From: Tengunoibacter tsumagoiensis
GTDB taxonomy: Bacteria; Chloroflexota; Ktedonobacteria; Ktedonobacterales; Ktedonobacteraceae
Direction of reading: 5' to 3'
NCBI RefSeq assembly: GCF_003967535.1
Contig: NZ_BIFR01000001.1
Coordinates: 2,851,001-2,915,000 of the forward strand
Length of the DNA stretch: 64,000 bases
A model generated the notes under the pieces. It had not been told where the DNA came from and ran no database searches. It worked only from the letters and a program-made list of their open reading frames with translations. Below are positions 16,518 through 26,430 of this stretch, piece after piece. The translations under genes were made by a program, and so were the position numbers. Within the stretch, counting starts at the first letter, position 1; each line of letters begins with the position of its first letter.

Positions 16518-19091
16518 ATGACAGAAATTATTCATAATAATACTTCGCAAACTACTTTGCTTTTAACGAAATACAGCATTCCATTTGTTCAGGATCGTCT
16601 TGTCAAGCGTGAGCGGCTTTTTGCTCTTTTGGATGAAGGGCTTTCTCGTCGGCTTACACTTATTTCTGGCCTGGCTGGCGCTGGCAAGACTACTTTGTTG
16701 AGTTCCTGGCTAGCAAGTCGTTCTATTTCTTCTGTGGCATGGATTACATTAGATACTGGCGATAATGATCCTGTTCGCTTCTGGAATTATCTTCTTGCTG
16801 CTTTAAAAAAAACCTTTCCAGATTTACATATCGACATACCATCTTTTTCATCATCTCCTACGCTGGCTGAGTTGGAGTTGGTTATTGCCGTTCTTATCAA
16901 TTCTCTTGCCGCAAGAGCAGCGACCATTGTTATCATCATGGATGACTACCAGGTGATTGATAATCCGGTTATTCAAGCAAATATGTCTTTATTGATAGAT
17001 CATCTGCCTGCACATGTCCATATCTACCTCGCCGGAAGAATATCCTTCTCATTACCTTTAGCCCGTCTACGTGCGCGTGCACAGCTATTAGAGATCCATT
17101 CTCCCGACTTACGCTTCAGAAATGATGAGATAAATGCCTTCTTTCATCTCACTCCTGAATGTAAACTTGATAATACAGAAATTGCGCTGTTAGAGGAAAA
17201 GACTGAAGGGTGGGCTGCTGGGCTGCGGCTCGTCTCAATCTTCTTGCGCTCTCTTTCTCATAAGTCTCATTTTTTTGCTGCTTTCAAAGGTACCCATTAC
17301 TCTGTAGCTGACTACTTGCTTACAGAAGTTTTTTATCAGCAACCAGAAGAGACCCAGTTCTTCTTGCTCTACACATCTGTACCGCAGCATATGACTAGCT
17401 CACTCTGTGATGCGATAACCGAGCGACATGATAGCGAAACAATGTTAGTAAGACTTGAACGAGCTAATCTTTTTCTGTTCTCTCTTGATACAACCCATTG
17501 CTGGTATCGTTATCACCACTTATTTAGCGACTTCTTACGTTGGTATCTCAAACAAAAAAAACCGGATTTCATACCTATCCTTCTTACGCGTGCTATTGCC
17601 TGGTATGTTCAACATGATATGCGTCTGGACGCGATCGAATTAGCTTTAATCTGGCGCGATTTTGATCAGGCAACCGATCTGCTCGTGAGTATTGCTGATA
17701 GTTTGCTTGAACGCCATGAATTAACAACATTGTTGCGTTTGGTAGAACAGCTACCGCCGAGCCATGCAAAAAAATATCCACAGCTGCTCGTTTGTCAGTG
17801 CTGGGCTTTATTGACTATTGGTCAAGTCGAGGCTGCTGAGCGCTGTCTCGATCTGGTGAGTGATATGGCAGTCCAGCCAGAGGTATCGTATGATATCATA
17901 ACAATTCGTATGATGATCACAACGTTGCGTGGGGACACCGCTCAGAAGTTCGAACAGGCTGCTCATACAGATCAAAGTCCTTCCTGGCTCCATGGCGTTC
18001 CATCGCTTCAGCAGGGCCTTCTGAACGTTTTTCATGGCGATCACATTGCTGGAAAAAAAGCTTTTACAGAAGCTAGTCAGATCGGCCTAAAGGCGAATAA
18101 TTACTATGGCGCTCTTGTTGCTACCTGCCAGTTAGCCACATTGGAACAGGCTCAAGGTAAACTGCATCAATCTGCTAATACGTACACAAAAGCCCTGCAA
18201 ACCGCTCAAGTAGATACAGCTTTCTTGGATGCCAGCCCTGCACATATAGGACTTGCTGGTATCTTGTTAGAATGGAATGATCTGGTAGAAGCAGATGAAC
18301 ATATCCAATGTGGGATCAGACAGAGCCAACAGTCGGGCAACCAGGCAACGCTGCTATCCAGCTATCTCGCTTTGGCTCAGCTCTATCAAGCGCGCGGAGA
18401 AACTACAGCAACCGAGAAAACGGTGCAAGAGATTGAAGGCTTGTTGCAAGCTCAAAAACATTCCTCTTTTTTACTCTATTTACTCGCTGATACAATTATT
18501 CGTATGTATTTGTTGCAGAATAATATATCTGCTGCGAGAAAATGGGAACGTTTTTGTCTGCCAGCAACGTCGCCTCCTCTCGACCCCTTTTCGCTCTTTG
18601 CTCTTTGCTCTGCAGCGCGCTTACGACTGGCTGAGCATAATTTCCATGCTGCTCTGAGGATGCTTGACCCTTTACGCCAGTATGCAGAGGCAAACCAATT
18701 TTATGGTCCCCTGTTGACTGTGCTGCTGTTGCAAGCAAGAGCTCTACATGCCCTTGCAAAACAGAGTCAGGCTCTGACTATCCTCGCACGTGCTTTTGCT
18801 CTAGCAGAGCCAGAACGTTATTGCCGTACTTTTCTGGAGACAGGTACGCCTATGGTCCATCTTGTAAGTCAGTTGCTCCTGGCTCAGAACCAGGGGTATT
18901 TGAAAGCTGCGAAGTGTTCTCGTCACTATGTGCAGTCTATATTCTCGCTACTAGTAGGTGAGAAGCAAAAAACTGCACAGCTTATTCCAGTTGTAGCACC
19001 ATCCTCTCATCATCTTCTTAGCACTCGTGAACTTGAAATACTACAACTGATTGCTTACGGTTTCTCCAACCAGGAGATTGCTTTGTTTTAA
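16518..19091 (+). pseudogene. MalT-like ATP-dependent LuxR regulator, truncated inside its HTH
   Basis: An 857-residue STAND ATPase regulator. The P-loop is GLAGAGKTTLLSSWLA (~51-66), Walker B region VIIMDDYQVID, then helical winged domains and a TPR-like superhelix (~400-790). The C-terminus begins the LuxR DNA-binding domain (LLSTRELEILQLIAYGFSNQ) but stops at EIALF, before the recognition helix. Immediately after the stop an ABC permease fragment begins. So the DNA-binding half-domain is lost and the protein should not bind DNA normally. The sensor and ATPase parts look intact. Confidence 0.85.
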
Positions 19092-19450
19092 TTGGGATGA
19101 TGATCCTTTCAGCTTTGTCTGGGGCGAGCTTTGGTCTGACTCTTGGGACAGCGGTTAAGCCAGAGCAGATAGGGGTGATGAATGCAACCATTCTCCTCCC
19201 GTTAATTTTCCTGGGGAGTGCCTTCTTTTCTTGGGGAGGTCTTGCCTCAATCCGCTGGTTCCAAATTGTTACTCTCTTTAATCCTCTTACCTATGCTGCG
19301 GAGGGGATGCGTGGAATCATGATACCAACAGGGTTGCCAGGATCAGTGCCAGTACTCGATTTTCAATGGGTGATCCTGGGCCTTCTGGTCACTATTGCAC
19401 TGTTTCTTGTCCTGGGTGTGAGAGGTTTTGTCAGTCGTGCTGTCAGATAA
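19082..19450 (+). pseudogene. ABC-2 type permease, C-terminal fragment
   Basis: About 120 residues of an ABC-2 membrane protein: SALSGASFGLTLGTAVKPEQ, NATILLPLIFLGSAFFSW, FNPLTYAAEGMRGIM and a last hydrophobic segment. These are the final three membrane spans of a DrrB-like exporter permease. The first half and the ATPase partner are missing. It is joined head-on to the interrupted LuxR gene; the junction lies between 19080 and 19097. Confidence 0.8.
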
Positions 19451-19493
19451 TGTGTTATTTCTATACTGTGTGGCACTCTTCAATCTCTCTCGC

Positions 19494-20753
19494 CTATGAG
19501 ATTTTTTGCAAGCCTGTTCTCCATAGCATAATTAGACAGCCGAAAAAGCCAAGCGTAATAAGCCAGAAGACGTCTCGTGGGCCGAGTATTCCTACCAGCA
19601 GTCCCCCAAGAGCCGCTCCTAATGGTTCGCTGCCATAGCTCAAACTGCGAAAAGCACTGTTCACGCGGCCCTGTCTATTGACAGGTGTTAACAGTAGACG
19701 ATGGGAAACAATGGCGACGGCATAGAGAGGGTAGGTGAAACTGATCAAAAATCTCCCAATGAGGAGAAGGGAAAACCAGGGGCTCAACGCGACAAGGAGG
19801 AAAGCGCCAATCCAGATGATTGTTGAGTACAGGAGGATCTGCCCACAACGCAGGTGTGTGTGCAGCCAGGGAGCGAGAATACTGCCAAAGATACCTCCAA
19901 GGCCTCCGACACTGAGCAGCACGCCAATCCATTGAAGTGTGAGATGCAACTGGTTTTGTGCCAGAACGATGAAGACCAGACTGACCGCACTCGTCAAAAA
20001 ATTGATGACAGTGGTCAGGAGTGCCATTGCCCTCAATTCTCTTTGTTCCCAGAGGAAGCGGAAACCAGTCAGTATCTCTGACATGAGTCGACGCGGCTCA
20101 TCATTGGTGGGACGTGCCACTTGAAGTGGGATCTGGATAGCTGCGAGTGAACAGGCTGAAATCAGGTAGGTGATACTATCAATGAGATACGCTAGAATGG
20201 CCCCTGCCTGTATCGTTGAAGCCAGACCCATCAAAAAAGCACTCAAAGTGGGGCCTAGCAGAGTTGCCGTGTATTCAGTGGTGGTCTCAAGAGCATAGGC
20301 TTGCGCTAATTGTGCTGGTTTTACCACTTGTGGTAATGCAGAGATCTGTGCAAGGCTGAAGAGGACATAGGCAGTGCCCTCAACGAACGCGACCAGGTAG
20401 AGTTGAACAAGCGTCATATGGTGTATCGCAAAGGTGAGAGGGATTGAGCCTAAGGCAAACCAGCGAAAAAGATCACAGCATACCATTGTCTTTTTACGAT
20501 CCCATTGATCCACCAGCACGCCAGCAGGCAGACTGAAAAGGAGATAGGGTAGTTGGCGAACTGCAAAGAGAAGCCCTGCCAGTGCGGGCGACCCCGTCAG
20601 CAATAAGATGAGAATGGGGAGTGCCAGTTCCGAGAGACCGGTTCCCAGTGTGGAGATCATTTGTCCGCTCCACAACAGAAGGAAAGGGACATTCTGCCAG
20701 AGCGCAGGAAATTTGAACCCTCGTTTTTTTCGAGAATATGGTTGGTGATCCAT
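19494..20753 (-). CDS. MFS transporter (EntS-like MFS_3 group)
   Basis: A 419-residue transporter with ~12 membrane spans. The N-terminal loop has GVLVDQWDRKKTM, the MFS motif A (GxxxDxxxRK), and the second half repeats similar spacing. The MFS_3 group includes enterobactin and macrolide exporters. ATG 20753 was chosen over upstream starts because GGAAGGAG lies 9 nt upstream. The gene converges with the truncated ABC permease. A 19-bp palindrome lies ~200 bp upstream. Confidence 0.85.
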   Translation of the reverse strand: MDHQPYSRKKRGFKFPALWQNVPFLLLWSGQMISTLGTGLSELALPILILLLTGSPALAGLLFAVRQLPYLLFSLPAGVLVDQWDRKKTMVCCDLFRWFALGSIPLTFAIHHMTLVQLYLVAFVEGTAYVLFSLAQISALPQVVKPAQLAQAYALETTTEYTATLLGPTLSAFLMGLASTIQAGAILAYLIDSITYLISACSLAAIQIPLQVARPTNDEPRRLMSEILTGFRFLWEQRELRAMALLTTVINFLTSAVSLVFIVLAQNQLHLTLQWIGVLLSVGGLGGIFGSILAPWLHTHLRCGQILLYSTIIWIGAFLLVALSPWFSLLLIGRFLISFTYPLYAVAIVSHRLLLTPVNRQGRVNSAFRSLSYGSEPLGAALGGLLVGILGPRDVFWLITLGFFGCLIMLWRTGLQKIS

Positions 20754-21206
20754 AATGAAAGACTCCTTCCAAACAAAGTGCTTCAGCAACAGAGAATGTT
20801 TGATGGGATGCAGTCTGGAGGAGCGCGGGCACACAAAAGAACGCAACCCGGAGAGGATGCGTGAGCGAGCCTATGCTGACACTTTTTCCTGGCCAGCAAA
20901 AACCAGAAGATGCTATCTTAGTGATCTATTCACATATGCTCCTTGAAAAGATTATATCTGATATAATCTACTATATGAGAAGAACATGCGGGCTGTCAAG
21001 TATCAGCTCTACTAGCTGATAGGTTCGAACCAGCGCTAAATCATGCTAGTGTACATGATTGAGGCAGTATACTATCCCCATGATGCGACAGAAACATATA
21101 GTACTTTTCACGGCATTATAGAAGTGATTTAGCATTTCTGCATCCATTCCAAAAGCACTTGTGTGGCATGGTCTAGGGAAGGACAGAACCAAAGAAGGGA
21201 TACTCT
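20754..21206. other. Upstream region of MFS gene
   Basis: No gene supported in this ~450 bp. It holds the 20950 palindrome and then a stretch with no motif before the kinase shard. Confidence 0.4.
20950..20968. promoter_or_regulatory. 19-bp perfect palindrome, operator-like
   Basis: GATTATATC-T-GATATAATC. Two-fold symmetry and AT-richness suit a dimeric repressor site (PadR or TetR style) upstream of the MFS exporter, but no matching regulator gene is adjacent. Confidence 0.5.
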
Positions 21207-21296
21207 ATGCTCAAAATCAAAATTCTGGGAGGCCCTGGTAGCGGGAAGACGACGCTAGGAGCAGAAATAGCGGCTACATTCGATCTCCCTTTTTAG
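21207..21296 (+). pseudogene. N-terminal Walker A shard of a P-loop kinase (29 codons)
   Basis: Translation starts MLKIKILGGPGSGKTTLG and stops after 29 residues. GGPGSGKTT is a complete Walker A; the rest of the kinase is absent. The following ~120 bp is pyrimidine-rich and non-coding. A remnant of a gene decapitated at its 3' side. Confidence 0.65.
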
Positions 21297-21500
21297 TCAT
21301 ATTTCAAGTAGCCTGGGAAGAATCTTATTCCCTTCTCCTTCTCCTTCCTCCATCGGCCTCTGTCCTCTCTTCACGCGCTTTCCGTCCCGTTTCCCTGCTC
21401 CTTACTTCTCCCCATGTCACCACGAAAAAAACGTGCTCCTTTCATTTTCGCATGTATATGGGCGACCAGGCATAGCCACAGAAAAACTGACGCGCGGATA

Positions 21501-22265
21501 CTATGCTGGCAGGTGAACGAGCAGCAGCCCGGCTTCGTTAACCGGACCATGCAGCATCTTTTCTCCGTCTGGACCAAAGACCTGGCTCTCACCGTGCAAG
21601 ATACGCCCCTGCCATACGCCTTCCGTTACCGCGCCAATACTATTGGCGGAGACAATATACAGCGCTTTAGCGGTCGTCCGCGCCTGATATTGCTGACTGA
21701 TCCAGGCCGCGTTCTTCGCTTCTTGTCCGGGCTCACATGCCCAGGCACAGGGCGAGAAGATAATCTGCGCGCCCATCAAGTACAAGCTTTCGGTCAGGTG
21801 TGGCGTCCAGCTGTCGGCGCAAATATCGAGCGCTACTTTGCGGCCCTCGAAATCAACCACCTTCAATGCTTCACCCCTGGTATAGAGTTGAAGCGCGATA
21901 TCCAGTTCGTTGATCTTACGATGCTTGCTCACGATGTTTCCCTGCCGGTCAATGAGCAAAGCGGTGTTGTAGATGTTCTGACCCTCGCGCTCCTCCAGTC
22001 CCACAACGATCGCCATATGATATTGCCTGGCAAACTGTCCCAGTGTGTCGCTAAAGGGACCTGGCACGGGTTCGGCATCGCGCCGGGCGGCCTCAGAGAG
22101 CCAGCCGGTCAGGGAACATTCGGGCAAAATGATCAGGTCACAGTGTTGTTGACCGGCGGAGATGATGATGTTGGTAATGGTCTGTATATTCTCCCGTTTA
22201 TTGCCCATGACGATAGGTATCTGACCAATGCCGATCTTCAATGGCTCTACACTCGGTTTCTGCAT
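21501..22265 (-). CDS. Carbon-nitrogen hydrolase (nitrilase superfamily)
   Basis: A 254-residue nitrilase-fold amidohydrolase. The Glu-Lys-Cys triad is present: ILPECSLTGW (Glu ~48), KHRKINELD (Lys ~114) and LDICADSWTP (Cys ~149), followed by SPCAWACEPG. The family cleaves amides, nitriles or carbamoyl groups; omega-amidase-like or carbamoyl-putrescine-type roles are possible but not decided by sequence. The ATG follows GAAAGGCAG. Intact. Upstream on the same strand lie a nucleotidyltransferase remnant and a glycosyltransferase. Confidence 0.88.
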   Translation of the reverse strand: MQKPSVEPLKIGIGQIPIVMGNKRENIQTITNIIISAGQQHCDLIILPECSLTGWLSEAARRDAEPVPGPFSDTLGQFARQYHMAIVVGLEEREGQNIYNTALLIDRQGNIVSKHRKINELDIALQLYTRGEALKVVDFEGRKVALDICADSWTPHLTESLYLMGAQIIFSPCAWACEPGQEAKNAAWISQQYQARTTAKALYIVSANSIGAVTEGVWQGRILHGESQVFGPDGEKMLHGPVNEAGLLLVHLPA

Positions 22266-22373
22266 AAGTACTGCCTTTCACAACGTAGGAAAACGTGTTG
22301 ATTTCTGCTTTTCACTCCAAGATAGATCTCAGTGACCTTACGACCGAGGAAATTCAAGCAGCACAGATTGACG

Positions 22374-22697
22374 TTAGGATAACTTTTCCCCGGGAAGGCA
22401 CAGACGCCAGTATACGGCATAGCTCTGGATGAAGCGCGTACCAATCAATTTCTCTCCTCTACGCACCCGGCCAAGACCGACATACAGATTTGTCAGCGCT
22501 TAGCCCAGGTGCCATTCAGTGGTCCCTTCAATAGGATGAGCACGCGGCTGTAGAGGCTGCGGAACAGCAAGCCTCTCATCAAATATATCATCATTCCAGA
22601 TCAGACGTCCACGGGTAAACGAGATGCTACGGATCTCACGCGGCTCAAACACAAAGAACAAGCTACAATGTTTGACTTTTGTCATTCTCAAGAGCAT
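22374..22697 (-). pseudogene. Nucleotidyltransferase-family remnant with internal stop
   Basis: In one frame: LFFVFEPREIRSISFTRGRL, IWNDDIFDERLAVPQP, TEWHLG, then a TAA stop (22500-22502), then ALTNLYVGLGRVRRGEKL and RFIQSYAV. The second part continues the first in the same frame, so a single substitution (GAA to TAA would fit) interrupts a formerly continuous C-terminal domain. The N-terminal catalytic part is missing, and the 5' edge overlaps the glycosyltransferase end by 35 bp. Confidence 0.65.
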
Positions 22698-23955
22698 TTA
22701 TTGCTTTGACCGCTTGATCAACGCCATCTTCGTTTTGTAATCGATTCCCAATCTCCCTGGCTTTTTGCCTCATTTTCTGATTATGAAGCACACTATGAAG
22801 GTGTTCTGCTAATTTTTGGGATGTGAGGTGCTTACGACTTATTGGTTGTGGGCCAGCACCAAGCTGAACAACTCGCTCTCCCCAGAACCACTGATCGGAG
22901 ATGTGGGGAATGACAATCGTTGGCACGCCCGCAGAGAGACTGGCCGCAGTTGTTCCAGCACCTCCATGATGCACAATAGCTTGCATACGTGGAAAAAGCC
23001 AGTCATGGGCAACGTCATTGATCAGGTAAAGACGATCCGACCGCTTTTGTGTCTTATAGATATATTTGTCTACCAGGAGAATCCCTCTCTGTCCGATCTG
23101 CGTCAGTGTCTCTTCGACCATCTCAATAGTCTGCAGCGGATGATAGGGACTCATACTCCCGAAGCCGATGTAGATAGGAGCCGGACCTGTGCTCAGAAAA
23201 TCAATGAGCTCGTTGTCCGGTTGCCATGATTCTGGATGCTTTGTCATCCAGAATCCCGTAATGTGAATAGTCTCGCTCCAGTCAGTTGGTTTGGGGACAA
23301 GCAGAGGGCTATATGCGCAGAGCAGAAGAGGAGTAAGGTTCGGTAATGTCGCATAGAAAGAACGAGGCAAAGGAGGAAGACTGTAGAGTTTTTTGCGAGC
23401 TGCATTGGCTGCAGGCAAGAACAACCATCCTGTGTAGTATTGCGCCATCATATGCGAGAAGAGGTTCATGGTCTTTCCAAGGAGTGGGGGCTTTTGAGGG
23501 AGCCAGGGAGAGGTAGGTTCTGGAAGTGCTGCCGTTGAGAGTAACATAGGCTGAAGTATGGTAATAATCAAACGTTTCTGATATTTCTCGGCGATAGTAG
23601 AACCTATCAGCAGGCTTGCTAAGGCCACAATGACAGTATCGGATTCGCGGCACGCTTCTTGGGCGCGTTGCATGTACTGTGGCGTAAAATGTGCAATTCG
23701 GTGTGCGACGTGTTGAGCAAAGCGATAGGGATTGATGCCTTTGGCAAGCAACTGTTCTCCGCCCTCTTCCTGAAAAAGATCTTTGGCGTCATCATCAAGA
23801 GGGAAAAAGGGAATGTGATAGCTGCGTACCAGTTCGGCGTAGGCTTGATGGGTCGCCAGGCAGATCGTATGTCCTGCATTGATCAGTCCCTGGCTCAAAG
23901 CAATATAGGGTGCAATGTCACCACGCGAACCAATCGCAATGATCGTTATGTTCAT
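22663..23955 (-). CDS. UGT/MGT-type glycosyltransferase (GT1/GT28-like)
   Basis: A 430-residue GT-B enzyme. The N-terminus ITIIAIGSRGDIAPYIALSQ is typical of sterol/macrolide-type glucosyltransferases, and the donor site reads HHGGAGTTAASLSAGVP near residue 330 followed by IPHISDQWFWGERV. Such enzymes transfer sugar from UDP or dTDP sugars to lipids, polyketides or antibiotics; macrolide glycosylation is one possibility. No signal peptide. The gene is intact and 3' overlaps a decayed gene. Confidence 0.9.
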   Translation of the reverse strand: MNITIIAIGSRGDIAPYIALSQGLINAGHTICLATHQAYAELVRSYHIPFFPLDDDAKDLFQEEGGEQLLAKGINPYRFAQHVAHRIAHFTPQYMQRAQEACRESDTVIVALASLLIGSTIAEKYQKRLIITILQPMLLSTAALPEPTSPWLPQKPPLLGKTMNLFSHMMAQYYTGWLFLPAANAARKKLYSLPPLPRSFYATLPNLTPLLLCAYSPLLVPKPTDWSETIHITGFWMTKHPESWQPDNELIDFLSTGPAPIYIGFGSMSPYHPLQTIEMVEETLTQIGQRGILLVDKYIYKTQKRSDRLYLINDVAHDWLFPRMQAIVHHGGAGTTAASLSAGVPTIVIPHISDQWFWGERVVQLGAGPQPISRKHLTSQKLAEHLHSVLHNQKMRQKAREIGNRLQNEDGVDQAVKAINALENDKSQTL

Positions 23956-24105
23956 AGAAAGATCCTCACAGTTGTATCAATGCTGCTTTTTCTTTATATG
24001 CCAAAACGCATAGGCACAAATCGTTGGTGGCGAAGTGTTTGAGAAGGCAGAAAGCATGAAAATTGCCAGCAACAACACTCCGTTACTGGCAAAACAAGAG
24101 AGCAA

Positions 24106-24450
24106 TTATTGGCGTTGAGCACGTCGTCGTAATAATTCATAGCGTCGTCTGGCCAACTCAGAAAGTGTATGACAGCGATCAAGAATATCTGAGACTGATG
24201 TATGAGGTGAGAAGGTCAATGACCAGCCTTGCTCGTCTTCTACCAGTAAGGCCTGATGAACAAAACGTTCACGCGCGAGTGTCCATACGCCCCCAAAGGT
24301 CAGATCTGGTTGGATCACCGCCACAATGAGTTCGTTATCATTGGCCGCAGCAGTCGCATGTGAAATTGTTTGAGCCTGAGCCTGTATTAATTTGGCTGCC
24401 TGCATGGTGCGTAAAGGACGCTCTAGAGCTTCCTGTGAGAAGGTATACAT
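24106..24450 (-). CDS. Hypothetical protein, 114 residues
   Basis: Starts MYTFSQEALERPLRTMQAA. I do not recognise a family. The N-terminal ~40 residues are Ala/Gln-rich helix, the middle (VAVIQPDLTFGGVWTLARE) looks beta-strand-like, and the C-terminus is very basic (ARRRYELLRRRAQRQ). The ATG follows AAAGGAA with 7-nt spacing, which supports a real gene. It lies upstream of the glycosyltransferase on the same strand. Confidence 0.55.
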   Translation of the reverse strand: MYTFSQEALERPLRTMQAAKLIQAQAQTISHATAAANDNELIVAVIQPDLTFGGVWTLARERFVHQALLVEDEQGWSLTFSPHTSVSDILDRCHTLSELARRRYELLRRRAQRQ

Positions 24451-24540
24451 ACGAACATTCCTTTCTTTTTAAGGGAACTGACGTCATATATTTCAATAAA
24501 CGCAATCAAGATGGTTCAATAGTATTTAAATCCCTTCTCC

Positions 24541-24681
24541 CTATAGTGCTGAAAAGTCAGAAAGCGGAATTTGTAAAATATCGGCCATTGTACTGACCAC
24601 TGCATCATGTGCATTCATTGAGAATATATCAACTAATGTTCCAAATAAACCAAAAATGATTGCTTCATAGCGCCCATTCAT
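24541..24681 (-). pseudogene. N-terminal shard of a HAD phosphatase
   Basis: A 46-codon frame starting MNGRYEAIIFGLFGTLVDIF. It matches the start of HAD-superfamily hydrolases (usual FDLFGTLVD), but the nucleophile Asp is replaced by Gly and the frame ends after MADILQIPLSDFSAL. Both the truncation and the lost nucleophile mark it as dead. Confidence 0.7.
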
Positions 24682-24777
24682 CTCTCAAAATCCATTTCCC
24701 TTCGTTCTGATATAGTATTACCGTAATATATCATTTTACCTGATTGATAATCAGGAAAGCAAGCATTTTATCATCAT

Positions 24778-24963
24778 TCATGAAAGGATGACCTGACACT
24801 CTATCTGTCTGTTTCCATCTGGGTTGATACGGTAGGCGCTGATCTCGCAGGCTTGCGTCCTGGACGCGATGGTCATAGTCTGTACTTGTCTCAGAGCCTC
24901 TATAAAAGCAGTTGCGTTGCTCAGCCTGCCGACGGTCAAATGAGGAAAATAGGTTTCCTGGCT
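24778..24963 (-). pseudogene. C-terminal shard of a 2'-5' RNA ligase/phosphodiesterase family protein
   Basis: A 61-codon open frame without a start: YFPHLTVGRLSNATAFIEAL, then CEISAYRINPDGNRQIECQV. The second H-x-T motif of the 2H phosphoesterase family (HLTVGR) is kept; the first half of the protein is missing. It lies between a HAD shard and an NTase-like gene. Confidence 0.65.
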
Positions 24964-25012
24964 TCACTTTACCTTCTCGTTTACTATCATACTCCGATGA
25001 AGAATCTGGCTA

Positions 25013-25636
25013 CTAGACACTACTTACATTGTTCAAGCCAGGTTTCCAAAACGTAAGAAAAGGACGAGGGTGTAATTCAAGCCAGGTCTCCAACTCAGCG
25101 CTGGTGCGAACTCCACCATCAATAACTGCACGATAAATGTCAATAGAGGGATGGTGTGGAATGGAGCCATTTTGCATCAATGCTTTTAGTTCCAGGATTG
25201 CTCTCCGTGTCTCGGGAGTAAGTGCCTGTCGAAGTGGTTCTACTAACTGTGCTGCACAAGGGCCCGGGTGATCGCGACGTAACGACCACATATCAATCTT
25301 CCAGTCAATTTCATCAGCAGTGCGATAGACGAGCCTCCAATATAACCCCTCATCCTGCTGATCGAGATAATTGCCAAACCGAGCCTTCCTTACGTTTGGA
25401 TGCATTGCGCAATCACGTAGTATGGCAAATCCATCTTCAATACGTGGTACATCACAATAAATTTCCATATCAATATCAGCGGCCATTGCTAATCCATATG
25501 CGACGGCTCCAACAAGGATTGGAGTACCAAAAGCTCGCCAACGTTCAAAAAGCTGAAGTTCGCTGAGAATAGTGTGTGCTATTTTTAGTCTCTGTTCAGT
25601 TTGGTCAAGTATATCATCGATCATGTTTTTTGCCAT
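25013..25636 (-). CDS. Nucleotidyltransferase-fold protein
   Basis: A 207-residue protein. VGAVAYGLAMAADIDMEIY near residues 42-60 fits the G(S/A)xxxGLxxxxDIDxxI signature of Pol-beta-type nucleotidyltransferases, and DWKIDMW may supply the third carboxylate. The C-terminal ~80 residues are helical. No recognised substrate. The ATG at 25636 lacks a good ribosome site. It follows the P-loop kinase gene (25742-26311) on the same strand with ~100 bp between. Confidence 0.65.
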   Translation of the reverse strand: MAKNMIDDILDQTEQRLKIAHTILSELQLFERWRAFGTPILVGAVAYGLAMAADIDMEIYCDVPRIEDGFAILRDCAMHPNVRKARFGNYLDQQDEGLYWRLVYRTADEIDWKIDMWSLRRDHPGPCAAQLVEPLRQALTPETRRAILELKALMQNGSIPHHPSIDIYRAVIDGGVRTSAELETWLELHPRPFLTFWKPGLNNVSSV

Positions 25637-25741
25637 CTACTTTTTTATTTGGATAAGGCTTGAAGATCCCGAATTGGCATCTCTTCCCAACTACAAGGGC
25701 GCAAGATAATAGGGAAATAACTCTCGTTGCACCCGCTTTGA

Positions 25742-26311
25742 TCACAGCAGATTGAGGTGTGCTCGTACACGGGAGAGCAATGCCTCATAATCTAATGCTG
25801 CTGGATCGGTCATATCCAGTGGTATCACGTCGCCACCAATGTCCATAGTTGGGTGATAGCCACGAAGGATGGCCTCTGGCTTTGTGGTGACCAATCTGCT
25901 ATCACGATGGCAGGGATGCCGATCAGAGGCTTTGATGCGGGCCAGAAAGCGTTGCATGATCACGTCGCCGTCGCCACCACAGGCGATCTGCAATGGCACA
26001 AAGTCGTGTTGGGCCTTCAGTGCAAGGAACTCGGGTGTTGAGCGTTCCGGTCGTGAAAGTGTGGCCTCAAGGATCAGCGATTGACCAGCGTCAAGGAGGA
26101 TCCCTGTCATATAGTAGGTGAGCTGAAAGCTGGCCGAATTGAGCAGTGGATGTCTGGTCTCCGGTTGCATCTCCAGAGCATCATAGAGTTTTTCCATCAT
26201 GCCATCGCGATGGAGAACAGGGAGATGCAGATCCTTGCCCAGGCGTTGGGCGAGCGTCGTTTTGCCCACGCCTGAAGGGCCGGAGACAATGATGAGGTGA
26301 GGAAGAGACAT
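25742..26311 (-). CDS. P-loop kinase (AAA_33-like)
   Basis: A 189-residue ATP-binding kinase. Walker A is IIVSGPSGVGKTTLAQRL at the N-terminus; HRDGMMEKLYDAL and LILEATLSRPER follow, the latter typical of zeta-toxin/chloramphenicol-phosphotransferase-like kinases. LIDless regions and HRDSRLVTTKPEAILRGY lie near the C-terminus. It could phosphorylate a small molecule such as an antibiotic or sugar. ATG 26311 was chosen because GGAGC lies ~11 nt upstream and homology starts at MSLPHLII. It is divergent from the nucleotidyltransferase at 26431. Confidence 0.8.
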   Translation of the reverse strand: MSLPHLIIVSGPSGVGKTTLAQRLGKDLHLPVLHRDGMMEKLYDALEMQPETRHPLLNSASFQLTYYMTGILLDAGQSLILEATLSRPERSTPEFLALKAQHDFVPLQIACGGDGDVIMQRFLARIKASDRHPCHRDSRLVTTKPEAILRGYHPTMDIGGDVIPLDMTDPAALDYEALLSRVRAHLNLL

Positions 26312-26430
26312 AAAGAAGATTGCTCCTGACATATCATTTTTCAAGGTTCTCTATCCGTTATGATAGCATATAGAAGAGAAATGAAGCAAATATTTATTTT
26401 GATACTTCTTCCTTTATTTTGAAAGGAAAC

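Noticed and set aside
21414-22301. 295-codon plus-strand frame
   Set aside because: Antisense of the nitrilase gene with its complete catalytic triad.
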